Shown piece after piece: positions 33,901-47,200 of a DNA stretch of 64,000 nucleotides. The DNA comes from Rallus limicola (Eukaryota; Chordata; Aves; Gruiformes; Rallidae): contig JAKCOZ010000001.1 of assembly GCA_022605955.1 (NCBI GenBank), positions 72,794,520-72,858,519 of the forward strand, given 5' to 3'. Made by a program: the position numbers and the translations under genes. The notes beneath the pieces are model-generated. The model had not been told where the DNA came from, made no database searches, and was given only the letters and a program-made list of their open reading frames with translations. How positions within the stretch are numbered: the first letter of the stretch is position 1; each line of letters begins with the position of its first letter.

Positions 33901-36900
33901 ACAGGTAGGTGTAATCCTATAAAAAGGGCTAATATTTATTAAAGCACAATTTTTCTACCTCCACTGAACTGTTGCCAAAATAAGTAATACACAGGAAGAC
34001 CTGAAAGGATACAGTAAGCTTTAGTAAAGCCAAAAGTTCATCTATTGACTGCAAACACAGTATAATTCTACTGTGCTGAGGAAAACCGTCATAACACCTG
34101 CTAAATGTTCGAAAGCACTTGCTATCTATAGACCTCAGAGAGGTCAGTATCACGATATTGCTATCAGCTGTCACTTCATGAGAAGCCCATTAGCAGATGG
34201 CTGTCGGAAGGGAATGCAGCTTGCTCGGTGCCCTGTGGTAGGTTATTAGCAGAGCTGCAAATGGAAGCAGATCTGAAGCATCCTAGTCAAAAACTGTACA
34301 CACTTGGCTGCCCAGCAGCTCATAGAGCTAGGATTTGTAATACTGGTTTATCCTTTAATAAACAAAAGCTTTATCCCAGGATTACCAAGCACCGCAATAG
34401 TAATTAAGAGAGGGTTTCTCTAAAGGACAAGTGTGAATTAGGCACCTGTTGGTTTGCAATAGATGCTAAATGCCTGATTGCTCTCTTTGCCTTTGCAAAG
34501 CTCTTCCAATCCCAGAAGCGATGGGATTAAAGGTGCTGTTTTTCATCTGGGAAACAGAGTACAAAGCAGACTGTGCCCAAAGTCAGTGAGTGCCTGACCT
34601 TTACCTGAGGAAAAATCACAGGCCTGGGAACAGCATGCCCTGCTTTACAGTTAGGCAACACCTCGCTCCATTAATTTCATGTACTTTTTCCAATTCATTA
34701 AGTAAAAGCAAGTCATTACTAAGAATGGAAAATAAATATCTGGCACCGTTACTTTTCTGGTTCTAATAGCAGTCCTTTCCCAAAGGACAAAGCATGATGA
34801 GCTGAAAATCACACACAGAGATAATATGCCATGAGTCCAGAGCTCGGCCAGGTTATAAAAAAAGGGTACAGCACCATGGAAGCTCTTAACAGCTTAGGAT
34901 AATGCCACATTTTAATACTAACTGCTGTAAAGAATGTAATCTGACAAGATGACAAATTCTGTTGAAATGAAGCTATTATAAAAGGGAGCCCTGAAACAGC
35001 ATGATAAAGACATATAATGCCAACCTAATATATCTACATGAACAAACAGGCATGTGCATTGTCCAAAATGTCCAGCTAGTGCAAATATCTGAAGACAAAA
35101 TCCAAACGATGCCAGAGGGAAATATGTCCCACAGTGTGGATTTGCTAAACAAGTGTATTCACGTCCTAACTTGCTCCTCCTCAAAACAAAGCAGTGCTCT
35201 CCCTGTTGCAGGCTGCTCTAGTAATGATCTCGTCTCATTCTGACAATCTTGAAAGATGTGGTCGTGATTCCTATTTGTTCATTTTGATGATAATCATCGT
35301 ATCAGCTGCCAAAAGTCTGATCCTTCAATTGCCTCTCAGCTCTGCCCCAGATGCTTACCTCCTGTGTCCTCCTGCCTACTCCCCATAGACCCCCACCTCA
35401 GGTCCCCAGGAAAATCCTGCAGCTACTCAGGGGTCACCACAAGGCCCTTTGTGTACCATGAACGAGTGCAGAGGTTGGGTTGACCCCCAGGTATTTCACC
35501 ACTCTGGAGCCCAGCTCTCCCTTATTCAATGGATTAAAGATAGACCGATTTCTGCCCTCGAGCTCTGGACAAAATCTTTACTCTTTCAACCTTGGAAATT
35601 GAAACCAATGAAACAAGAAAACAGTTGATACTCTTGATAAAATAAAAAGTCACATATTACGCCCTTTCTGGTCAGGAGATGGCAAACTGTACTACGGTAG
35701 GATGGTGTTGTCCCAGTGGGTAAGCACAGGCAGGGTCACACTGACGCATGAGACGCAAGAGCTCTGTTTTGCTGCCTGGAGATGTTGTGCTTACAAACCA
35801 AGTGAAGGGATATTTCTCCACAGTACTGACTGGCTTTCAATCTGGGTGCTTTTCTTAGAGAGAGACAAATTAAAACCTTCAAATAGAGCAACAAAGGAAA
35901 AGGCCCAGCAATGACATGGATTGATGGTTTTCAACAGAGGGGAGGATGACTGAGAGGAGTCATTTACATTTTACTAATGGACAAAAGGATACTTTAAAGA
36001 TGACCAGGACAAAAAATTTTCTCATTAGCACTGAAAGTAGAGCAAGCAGTAATGAGCTTAAACTGCAGTTGTGAAAATTTAGGTTAAACAAGAGAAAAAA
36101 ATTTATAACCATTAGAATAAGCAGCTAAAGGAGGTTATGGAATGGTGAACCATGAAGGTACTTAAAGCTAAATAATTACACATATATTAGAGAGAATTTA
36201 CTGCCACTCTGCTCGGATTTTACTGCCCTGCAATACGCTGGCAGAATAGGATTGAGCCTCATTTGCTGCCTTTCACAATTATCATGATTCTAAAATTTGG
36301 ACTGTTGTCAGAGGTAGCTACAGCTTAATCTGAATAATGTAAGGGCCTTTTCCTACAGTGCCTAGTCTTCTCCAAGACACCTAGAACCTGGCAAATCCCA
36401 AATCTGAGAGGGCACACCGGATTTCATGTTGAATTTGGTAAACCAATATAAGCCCACAGACCTTTGGATATTTGTTCATCATCAAAATTGATAGAATGCA
36501 AGTAACTACTCATAGCTGTGGAAATACCATTGCATATGGACATATTCACATGCATATTCACAACTTTTCTCTCTGTTCTTGACTTCTTTATTGCTTTTTT
36601 ATAGTTTTGACTTTGCAGGCAGTGGGTCATGGGGTAAAAAGTGAGAATACTAAACCCAGCCTTGCCAAGGACCAAAACAATTTGAACACAATGTTGATGG
36701 CATTCTGCTCTTGCTGAGGTTAGTGGTGTAGGATTAGGCCTTTAGCATCCCTCCCTGCCACAGTACCTGATGGTCTGCCCAATCTGACCTCTCTACACTC
36801 CCAGGACACCTGGGGTGTAGGTAATGCCACAATCACCTTTCACAAGCAAGAATCAGAAACTTAAAAACAAAGGGAGACATTCTTAAAAATATAGCTAAAA

Positions 36901-37135
36901 CCGAGAGCTTTAGTCTCACTGAGAGTCAATATAGAAATTTTTGTATCACAAGTAGAAATATTTTAACCTCCCCTAGAGAATTCTGGAATCAAGGAGGCAA
37001 TTCTCTGTCCAGGTCTGCAGCCTTTTACGTTCATTTTTGTTGAACCCTATTATACGCTGCAAAATACTTGCTCAACATTTGCATTACTTTTGCCCTGACA
37101 AACTCTTTTCTAGTGGGACAGTTGATAATTAAGTT
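30916..37135. other. Unique non-coding sequence
   Basis: About 6.2 kb, AT-rich. Three overlapping open frames at 33073-33825 (108 codons minus, 133 and 162 codons plus) are the longest non-transposon frames in this part, but they conflict with each other and show no known motif. A minus-strand AATAAA lies near 33045. The interval 34200-34800 has many homeobox- and SOX-like short motifs and may be conserved non-coding DNA. No exon or RNA gene is recognised. Confidence 0.5.
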
Positions 37136-38486
37136 GGGGGTCCAACTTAAGTGCCTCTATGCAAATGCATCTAGCATGGGGAATAAAAAAAAAAGAGCAG
37201 TTAGAGATGTGGGCATATCTGTAGGTCTGTGATATTATCAACATCACAGAGATATGGTGGGTAGCTCATATGACTGAGTGTTGGAGTGGAATGATACATA
37301 CAGGCTCTTTAGGAGGGACAGGCAGGACAGATGAGGAGGAGATATAGGTGATTTGCTGCAGTGCGTGGAGCTCTGCATGGGGATGGATGAGGAGCTAACT
37401 GGGAGTTTATGGATCAGGATTAAAGGGGTGGCAGGAATAAGTGGTGTCTGCTGCAGGCCACCCAACCAGGAAGACTGAGTAGATGAGGCCCTCTATAGGC
37501 AGATAAGAGCAGACTCAGGTTCACAAGCCTCATGGGGGACTTCAACCACCCTAACATCTTTGTTAGCAATATGGACAATGGGACTACTGAATGTAACCTC
37601 AGCATGTTTTCTGATGACACCAAGCTGTGTGGTATGGTCAACATGCTGAAGGGAAGGGACCTTGACAAGCTGGAGAGGTGGGCCTGTCAATACCTCATGA
37701 AATACAACAAGGCCAAGTGCAAGGTCCTGCACATGCGTCAGGGCAATCCCAATATCTACAGGCTGGGTAGAGAATGGATTGAGTGCAGCCCCGAGGAGAA
37801 GGACTTTGGGGTGTTGGTGGACAAGAAGCTTAACATGGCCCAGCAATATATGCTTGCAGCCCCAAAATCCAGCCGTATCCTGGACTACACCAAAAGAAGC
37901 ATGACCAGCAGGTCAAAAGAGTTGACCCTACCTCTCTACAGTGCTCTCATGACACCCCAGCCAGAGTTCTATGTTCAGTTCTTCAGTCCCTACTACAAAA
38001 AGAACACGGATCTGCGGGAGCAAGTCCAGAGGAGGGACATGATAATGATCAGAGGGCTTGAACACATCTCCTGTGAAGACAGGCTGAGAGAGTTGGGGTT
38101 GTTCAGACTGAAAAGAGAAGGCTCCAGGGAGACCTTATCACAGCCTTCCCGTACCTGAAGAGGGCCTACAAGATATATGGAGAGGGACTGTTTACAAGGG
38201 CATAGAGCAATAGGAAAGGTATAACAGCCTTAGGCTGAAGGAAGGCAGATATATGTTGGATATTAGGAAGAAATTCTTCCCTGTGACAATGGTAAGGCAC
38301 TGGCACAGGCTGCCCAGAGAAGCTGTGGCTGCCCCCTCCCTGGCAGTGCTCGAGGCTGGGTTGGATGGGGCTTCAAGCAACCTGGTCTAGTGAAGGGTGT
38401 CCCTGTCCATGGCAGGGGGTTGGAACTAGTTGAACTTTACAGTCCCTTCCAACACCAACCAGTTTGTGAATCTATGATTCTGTGAA
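37136..38486 (+). mobile_element. CR1 LINE with large internal deletion
   Basis: A plus-strand CR1 in two blocks. Block 1 (37136 to about 37556) corresponds to the ORF2 endonuclease, with coding for NARSMGNK near 37165, ITEIWW near 37236 and GDFNHPN at 37535-37555; T-E and D-x-N are characteristic of the apurinic-type endonuclease active site. Block 2 (from about 37561) is late reverse transcriptase, beginning with coding for NMDNGT and the catalytic motif as FSDDTKL. Most of the end of the endonuclease and the early reverse transcriptase, roughly 1.2-1.4 kb in complete CR1s, is missing between them. The 3' end is intact (CTATGATTCTGTGAAAG, ending about 38486). An A10 run interrupts block 1 near 37186. 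Confidence 0.92.
37532..38158 (+). pseudogene. CR1 ORF2 remnant spanning the internal-deletion junction
   Basis: A 208-codon open frame. It starts with GDFNHPN from the endonuclease domain, and within about two residues continues as FVSNMDNGT and FSDDTKLCG from the reverse-transcriptase palm. Then come DKLERWACQYLMKYNKAKCKVLHM, DFGVLVDKKLNMAQQYMLAA, PLYSALMTPQPEFYVQFFSP and [19 protein letters not shown]. The frame happens to be kept across the deletion. It is lost near 38113, where two bases are missing relative to related copies, and the remaining ORF2 end lies in another frame. The protein would lack most of the reverse-transcriptase fingers and palm, so no activity is expected. Confidence 0.88.
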
Positions 38487-41303
38487 AGTTGAAACACTGA
38501 TGATAATAGAGGGGAATGACAATGTCCTGGGGTTTGAATTCTGCCAAGAATTGTACTTTAAAGCACAGCATCATTCCAAGGAGGAATTTGGACTTCTTGT
38601 CAAAGAAAGAACAGCTAAAGGGAGCTTGTAATGGCAGTGTTGAAACATTCAAAAAACAACTGCAGCAAACAAGAAACAACTGATTCTCCAGTTCCAGAGC
38701 TCTTAAGGATTAAGAAGCATGGACTTAACATTACAACAAGGGGGGATTTAGGGTAGTGATTATAAAAAAGTATTTTCCTAATCACGAAGATAGTAAACCA
38801 CCGGAGCAGATTTATCAGAGGTGACTGTGAAGACTGTCTCCCTCAGCACACTTTCTAAGGAAAAAACAAAACAAAACAGTTTTTTTAAAATATAGTCCAG
38901 GCCAAACTTAATCAGACCTCGGCCTAGGAGAAAGGACTAGACAGTCTCTTCAGGTTCCTTTCTTAATACTTGGCATGCTACTTTTTAAAAGCTTTGTGAC
39001 TGCAATTCTTGCTGTCAAGCACAAAGATGATTTATAACCCTTGTATATCTACCATCACAACCACAAAGAAGCCAGCAAACCAACAACCAACTCATGAACA
39101 AAACAACTGTATCAGCAACACATGCAAGCACAGCAGCCCAGCTCAGCTGGCAGCATGTTTGGAGGAAACCTACTGCTTACGCTGGCCAGTGCTCCTTGAG
39201 TTGTCTTGTGGATTAACATACTTCTGTATAAGCTGTTCTTTTTGTGTTGGGCTCAAACAAGCACAGTGTTGGCAAGACAACTGGTAATAAGAAGTGAACT
39301 TCTGCCACTGTTGGTCTCAGCTACCTTAGTAAATCACTGATGATTTGTTTCTTACCTTGCACTCCTTCCTTTCTCATCTTCATTAGGGAAGTACCTGACG
39401 GTGGGTCATTAAAACATATTACTTTGATGCATGCTGCAAAGAGGTGCCAAACAGCTGTGCTGCTCTGGATAAATGAGTAGCCTGTTACCTACATCCGTCT
39501 TCCCCGGAGACTGATACTCCAGCAATGTTGGAAGACCTTCTTCAAGGTGATAATAGAATTACTGCAACTTTTCAAGGGGAGGGGGAGGCAACACTATTCC
39601 TAGCTTTTTCAGTCCCTAGTCATCATATCCCTCATCTCCTGCTGCTGCTGGCATTGCCACCTTCCCTCATCCAGCTGTTACTGCCTGTGACCCCCAGCAG
39701 GCTCCATACACATCCTTGTCAATCAGCATCAGGGAAGCAGACTAAAAAGCCAGCGGGATAAAAGCCCATCATTAGGACCTAGGGCTAAATATGATAAATG
39801 AAGAGGAAGCTTTACTAGCCAGAGTGTAAGAAGTCAGTAAAATGGGGCTGCAGGCAGTCTGAGGAAGGTGTTTTGGAGTTTTGCTTCTCTAATTGATGCT
39901 AGATCTGTCGTTCCTAGTACCTCCTAGAAAAGTGGTGGAAATGGGGTTGGTAAGGCTTAAAAGCAACACCAAGCAGAGAGTTCCTGCCCATATGGCGCTT
40001 GGGGATAGTGATTCTCCCATGTATTTAGAGACAAGACCTCTGCTCAAAGTGAGTGTGGTAGTGCCTTGCCAGGGGCTGCTCCTACTCTTGGGAAAGTGTG
40101 GTGCTATAGTAGGAGCACACTGGAGCTCCCTGGAGGTTTGGAAAAAGGCAAGAATACTGTATGATGGATGTGTATAATGACAGTAAAAATGGAAAGATGC
40201 TTTTACTGCTCAGTAACGTGAACTAAGGTACCCAAGTGCTGATTAATATGCATGTGCAAGTAGCACTAGGTATATTGTCTGAGGGTAAATGGGGCCATCA
40301 CAAGTGATTAAAGCTCCTTTTGGATCTTGACCAAAATATGTATAGGACAAATCAGTTTTCTCCATCTCAAAGCATCCATTTGCTATTCAGTTGTTAAAAG
40401 AATTTTTATCAGTGTAGATAGAAGAAACAGGTTTTTTTTTCCCAGCATGCCATTCATTTCCTTTTGATTTGTGATTCTCCATCAATTTTACACATATAAA
40501 CCCCATCTTATCTCATAGTAAACAGATACTTTATTTTTCTGTCTCACCCCTCTTCTACAGAATCACTGTTTTTTCAGAGGTAATGTAACTGATAGAACTT
40601 ATCACTCCCCAATATTTCTATCCATTTACTTTTTTTTAATTAAAGAACTTGAGATCCAGTTTCAGATCTGCCTACAGACTTTTATATATCCTATTCCTGG
40701 TAAGGGAGAGGCTGTTTAGTAATATAAAACCAATTGGATTTTAATTTTTGGCATTACATCCATATATAATGGAATTAAACCTCGAAGCAATCAGTGAATT
40801 TGTTTAGAACTGAACATCAGAAAAGGAGGGCAGTTTCTAGATATTGCTTTCATCTTTGACATTACCATATTCCTAGTCTCATTAATTCTGCTTAGAAAAG
40901 GCAGAACAAGAACTGATAGCTAGAAATAAAAGCCACAAAACTTCAAATTAGAAAAAGGACAAAACTTTGCAAACATTTTCAGTAAAAGTAACTACCAATT
41001 AGAAAGTAATCACTGGAGAAAGCAGCAAAATCACTAACAGAAATAATTTCCAGAAAGTCCTGAATGCCACTCTGGAGGGCTAAAGTTAGCCAAACATAGA
41101 TTATCTAGCTCGACTCAGACCTCAACTAGACAAAACTTTTTCCCCATGTTACTCAGGAGATGCAATTAGGAAGGCCAGAATACATTATTGCCATTAACAG
41201 ATCACACCTTTTTTTTTTTTTTTTTTTTTTTTTTCATTTGAGAAAAAGGAATGTTCAGCAACCGAAAGCTAGATCTTGGGATGTCTTGGAGCATGTGGTG
41301 GAG
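38487..41303. other. Unique non-coding sequence with a long poly-T
   Basis: AT-rich. No exon or RNA gene is recognised. It contains a short run of AAAAC-type units near 38860-38880 and a 26-base T-run (41209-41234) that lies 70 bp before the LTR at 41304. Confidence 0.5.
41209..41234. repeat. Poly-T tract of 26 bases
   Basis: Uninterrupted T-run. On the minus strand it is a poly-A that could mark the 3' end of an old retrotransposed copy, but the sequence beyond it is not recognisable. Confidence 0.9.
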
Positions 41304-41838
41304 TGTCCTGGTTTTGGCAGGGATACTTATTTTTCTTCCTAGCATCTGGTATACTGCTGTGGTTTGGTGTTAGTGCTGATAATACACTGATGGTTTAGTT
41401 GTTCCCAAGCAGTCAAGGACTTTTCAGCTTCTCACACTGCCCTGTCAATGAGAAGGAAATGGGGTGCCCAAAAAGCTGAGAGGGGACATTGCCTGGACAG
41501 CTCACCTCAACTGGCCAAAGGGATAGTCCATTCCATATGATGTCATGTTCTGTATGCAACTGGGGAGTCGGCTGGGAGGTGGCTTGCTTGGGATCTTGAA
41601 GAGCATCGCCTTCAGGTAGTGAGAAATTGTGCTGTTCATAACTTTATTTATTAATTATTGTTATTGTTGTTATTATTATTATTTTTTCCTCCTATGAAGT
41701 TGTCTTGATGTCAACCCATGAGTTTTATTTATTTTCCTTCTCCCCTTTGAATTCTCTCCTTTATCCCTACTGGGAGTGGGGGCACTGAGCAAAAAGCCTG
41801 TGTGGTGGTTTTACCTTCCCGCCAGGTAATCTACAACA
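41304..41838 (+). mobile_element. Solo LTR, avian ERVL-like type (copy 1)
   Basis: Begins TGTCCTGGTTTTGGC and ends CTACAACA, giving TG...CA ends over 535 bp. I recognise it as an LTR type widespread in bird genomes, normally starting TGTCCTGGTTTC; the ERVL assignment is from memory. Shared landmarks with the copy at 53822-54414 include AAGCAGTCA.GGACTT.TCAG, ACTGGCCA.AGGG and AT.TCATG.TC. The usual TATA position (41552-41560) reads TGTATGCAAC and is decayed, and the usual ATTAAA polyadenylation signal reads ATGAAG (41694-41699). A TTA-rich stretch lies at 41641-41689. No retroviral coding sequence is attached and there is no clear target-site duplication, so it is a decayed solo LTR. Confidence 0.85.
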
Positions 41839-44243
41839 GTCAGGCATATATAATTCACATTGATATTATTATTATGCTTTATTTGAAAAGCAGCTTGCTG
41901 CTTAAATACCTACACATGCATTTGCTGTTCCTGCTATTCCTGTAACTTTACTCCCTTTCCAGCTTCGGTTTTCTCTAGTTCCAACAATATCTGTCATGTC
42001 TAAATGAAATGCATCTTCTCTTTATTTTCACAATTGTCATCTGTTAAGACAGTTCCAGCAGCAGCATGTCAAAAAACATGCCCCTTGGATATTCAATTAT
42101 GTTCTTTTTCCCAGGGACCTCAAGTGCTGCGAGATGAGCTGTCCAGGAAATGCTAGTGTTCAGAGGAAATGCACCTTTTTTCTTTTCTTTTCTTTTTATT
42201 TTAATATGATTCTTTACAGATTTTGGATGAATGGTTCATGAACAAGAAGTAATAGGATTAGCACAAAGCTTCATGTAATTGAACCAATAGGAATTATAGA
42301 TCACTGTTACACAGCTAAAAGATTATCTTCTCCCATGCAGTTAGAAAAGACTATATTTACTGCTTGTCTCTGGGCATTAAGATCTTCAGCCATTTACATT
42401 TCAACACAAAGAGGAACATCCTTGTTGATACACTCTGCTAGTTTTCGATTAATCACTCTTATTGGATATAATTTTAGTATTGATTTCACCATTCATTTAA
42501 ACAGGACCAAAACCTCATACTATGGGGCCAATCCTCTGGACTGTTATGCTGTAAGAGACAAGGTAATGCTGAATGCTTTCCTTTTCTGGCCACAATTCTA
42601 AACCAGTGAATACCTGGGTTTAAATATGGGGAGGTTTTTTCTCCCTTTGGAAAAAGTGAAGGGTTTTTTTCCAAAATCTCTAGACTACAGCAAGGAAAAA
42701 CTGGAACATTTTCTGAATTTAATTCTGAATTTATTTATTTTGCTTTCATTCTCATCATTTTAACTTTTAAAATAGAGCTAAGTAAGTGGCCATGCATAAT
42801 AAATTTTTGATAAATCAAAATAGCAATGGGATGTGCTTTAACCACTTAATATCTCAGACCTGTGTAGGCACAAGAGAATCCCATCTGCCTAAATATCAGC
42901 AACCCACAGTGAAACATATGTTGAGTTCCCTGTTCCCCTTCCAGAAACACAGTTTAAGGGTTCGTGTTCACCATGCATCGGTTCAATTATTCTATTACCA
43001 TATCTTTAAATTTGTGAAGGCTGCTACTTTGCACTGACTGAAGCTTCTCCTCCTACACCAAAGCCTCGCGTTTGTATCATAATTGAAATATTCTGCTCCT
43101 GCACAACACAATGTTTTTGAACTATGCATAAGGTACTTTTGATTACAAAATAAAGGCAGCACTCTGGTCCTCCAAGGATATGAAAGACTTTATGCCCTGT
43201 TACATCCATACAGAACTCATTCCCACAAGTTCAGTATGTGCCACATGCATCTCTAGTGGTTCAAATGCTTGAGATCCACGGAAACAATCCTTTTATCTTT
43301 TGAGCTATGAAATCACTTACAACATGATCAAATTTTGAAATAACCTGGCATAGGCATAATGTTACATCTGGTGTAGGTCTTAGGAAAGTTTAAAAAACTC
43401 ACAATAAATTCCTTGCACCTCTGTGGTTTCCAATCACTGCTGATTACTAAGTCGTATAAAAAAGCATAGAAGACTTACATTTTTAGTTAAAACAAAATAT
43501 GAAGTTATGATAAAGTCATAATTTCACTGTAATATTAAATGTACTTTCATATACTGAGAATGATTCATCTGCTCTGTATTTCTTCTTTAAGTAATTTGTA
43601 CTACCACTAAATTAGACCTACAGTTTGCAGCCATTTGCACTTAAAATTGATCTTAACAATCTGGGCTGTTGAAAGCAAGATGTATATGCATAATAATTAG
43701 ATATCTCTCTCTTCCCTTGCTTTAATTTAGTTTAGTAGAGAACTCGTATTTTGGTGCTAGGGTAATTGAATCATTACTTCTATTTTAGAAAAAGCTGGTT
43801 CTTTCAAAGCAGGGCACTGATCACAAGGGTAGCACAGTATCGAGGGATTTAGTTTTATTCATGATGCAGCTGCAGCTTTACACCAAAGCTGCATTAGCTG
43901 CACATGGATCTCACCTACTGTTATTTCATCTGTACTTCATCATGCTTCACCTTGCCTGTTACTTCTGTTTTGCACCTTGGGCACCAGGACCAAGAAATTC
44001 TGTTTATTTCCCCTAGCCTCATTATTATCACAGCTACCTCCAAGGAATATACCAGAAAACTCATGAATAAAAATGAGTCAGGTAAATAAGCAGTATTTAA
44101 GTAAATAAATTGCTGGGTACAAATAATTTCAGGTGAGGTTTTTGTCTGAGTTTCAGGACATGTTTATGTGGTGGCAAGCAGCATGTTTTCTAAATTTCAT
44201 TTTTAAACCTACAGGAAAATCAATATGTTTACACAGAAGTAGA

Positions 44244-44257
44244 TTTTTTTTTTTTTT
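44244..44257. repeat. Poly-T tract of 14 bases
   Basis: Uninterrupted T-run within unique sequence; no attached retrotransposon seen. Confidence 0.85.
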
Positions 44258-47200
44258 GCTAAGTGTTTTTGATCTGAAAACAGTATCACCAGACTATTCC
44301 CTGGGTCGGAACCCTCTTCACTTACCACTGGAAGCATCCTGGACTCCTTATGATGCATGCCAGCTCACTCTGACATACCTCCGTCCTGCTGAACTACGGC
44401 CTATTTTATCTTCCCAAAATAGTCACTACCAGAGATTTGAAGAAATCTTCTGAGAGTCAACTGTGATTTCCTGCTGACTACCAGACTTCTTGTTTTGTTT
44501 TTAATTGTGAAAGTGCTGGTTGTAAATTCTTTACTAACTTACACAAGCTTGTTGATGAAAACAAAGACCGATTGGCTGTCTCCTGGTTGTCCGGGGAGGT
44601 TGTCTCCTGAATCAGTGGAATCTGCGGCACAGCTAGAATCACCTGAACCAACAGTTCAGTTCTTCTTCAGTCCTGTGTGTGTTTCCCTGATACATAAACT
44701 CCTGAAATGTTGATGCCATACTCTCACTGAAGGAGAGCTTTCATAAGGAGCTTTCTAATTTTGAAAATCTCCTGCTTCGATTAGAATTGCTGCTGCAAAG
44801 ATTAGATCCCGTGTTTGCAGCCACGATTAAAAAGAGAAAGAAATTGGAAGCCTTATCATCCTACTGCCTGCTGTCTTCTGGGGGGGGATCAAAGCCTGTT
44901 ATCATGGCTCAGGGTGGAAGCTGGAGGTTCCACCATCTGATAATCTTGCCTTCTCTTGCAGGTCTGTTAAATGACCAGCTAATTGGAACATAAAGCAATG
45001 AAAAAGGTTATTATGCGGGAGAAGGCAGAAAGGTAACAACACGGTGATGAAAATATAGCAACAATATTATATTAGACCTTGGGCATATGCAGTAGGAGTA
45101 GCATCAGCATGAACATTTTCACGCTTTATTGGATGGTATTAGTTAAATGTTTGGTATGTTTCCAAAGTATGGTTTTCACTTGAAATGACAATTACATTGT
45201 GCCCATTGTTCTCACCCCCAAGAGTCCGTTGTTCACAACAGCGAAACATCTGCATTACTTTAGGCCAAACTAATATGAATTACCAAAAGAAATGTAATTT
45301 TCCCAATTAGGCAATTGCTGTCAACTGTTTGACAGTTGAAAAAGTTCCCCATTTTTGATTATCCCAGTCATCAGTCTTGTACAGCTGACTAATTGCTCCA
45401 TAAATGGTGTGTTTTACATGAAGGTTCACACTGCATGGAAAACAGAGAGCACTCAAGAGAGCTTGATTAGCCAAAAGTAATAGCCAAACGCCCACTGTGG
45501 GGACAGTTGAACAAGCCAAATCAAAACGTGTCTTTTTGCTTCACCACTGACTCTACAGGAATATACTCTGACTCTGTTTGTGTGAATATATAAATTCTCG
45601 GACACAATGTCTCAGGCATACCAAAAGAGAAGAAAATTGGTTGTGCTGAAGCACAGGCTGCTTTCCAACCTGTGATCTCGGTCTATATTAATGCATCTGC
45701 TGTGGCTGTGTGGCACAAACCAAGCTAACTTTAACCTGGAAAGGAAACCTGCTCGGAGGAGCTGCCTACATTTTTGCTTAGTGTCTTGCTCAGGTTTTTA
45801 AGTCCAGGCTTAGTATGTGGAATAGTGCTGCAATCTAAACATGTCCATTTTAGCTTATATGGCACATGAAAACCGCAAGAACATTAAACTGTCATTATAT
45901 TTTTAAAAAAATAATAAATTATTAAGCTGTATGAAGAAGGAAGAGGAAAAAAAAAACCCTTCTTCATGAACTGATGTAATTAAAATGTAACCTTCTGTTA
46001 GGGTAAAATCCAGACAATGATGGTTCATACTCTATTAAATCTGTACTTAGCACCAATACAAATGCTTTTGGAATACTACAAGCTGCTTTGCTGCCCACAT
46101 TTCAAGAAAGCTTTTTAAAAAGTAGACGTCAGGAAAGAGGTCTGGGAGCTGTTGAAGTATTACAGTGCATTCTGAAGCCAGTCTCAAGGAGCTCATGTTT
46201 AAGTTTAGCGAGGCAGCAGGGGCATGATGTCCATAGGTCAGCAGATATTTCTGTGGAGGAAAATACCTGCAATTGTATCTTTCTTCAATCTAGCAGGCAG
46301 GCACAAGAAGATCCAGTGACCTTACTATGAAGTCAGATGGCTTCAGAGTAGAAATGAGGTGCACACAGTTATCAGTGAAGTTATCTCATCACTCCAACTA
46401 TTTCCAAGAATTAGTGGCTCTCACTGACAGGTCTTCTTAAAAAAATTAATTTTTTTAACTTTTACTTCTGTGCCATCAGAAAACACCAACTTTGGTTGCC
46501 TTCTAGCTCATGAAAGTTTCTCTCTGTAAGCATCCTTCACCGGGCCACTTCTGTTCAAATGGGTGCAAAGAGACTTCGCAAGCTGGGTACACACAATTTC
46601 TGAGAGGACAGAGCCACCACCCCTTGGCTGACACTCCCAGTCCATAGGGAAGATGACATGCTGCTAGGTTATGTGTAACTCACCTGCTGACCAGGTACCA
46701 ACCAGATGGACAAGGGTAGACCTCTGTGTTTTTTTGAAAAATGCCCATCACTGAGCTGGTTCTGGTGTTTTGGGGGGTTTCCACAGGGGTTTGTACTGTT
46801 TCATGCCAGTAGTCCTCTTTTGAATCACGGATGCAACGACTTTATCATTTAACTTTTCTCAGTTTCATGGCTTTAGCTCATGTACTTTCTCACAACTCAG
46901 AAATGTGATGATCGTCACACAGTTCTGTTGAAACAAGCTGGGCCTTGGCTCACCACCAGCTAGACCTCAGGGTGATGGGTTATGGTTCTGCTGGGAGACC
47001 TTCTTCTTCTAGATGGCACACAGGGAAGCAGGGAAATAGATTCACATGCTGAAAGCCATGACAGGCGATGTTTAAGCAATGCATCAAAAGCAGGACTGTT
47101 CAGTGTTCATCACAAGAGTTTCCCTGGTAAAGGTCTCAGATGGTCCTAGTACATTAGATGGGAATCCTTGGGAGGCAGGGAACTGTCCCAGCTAAGAACA

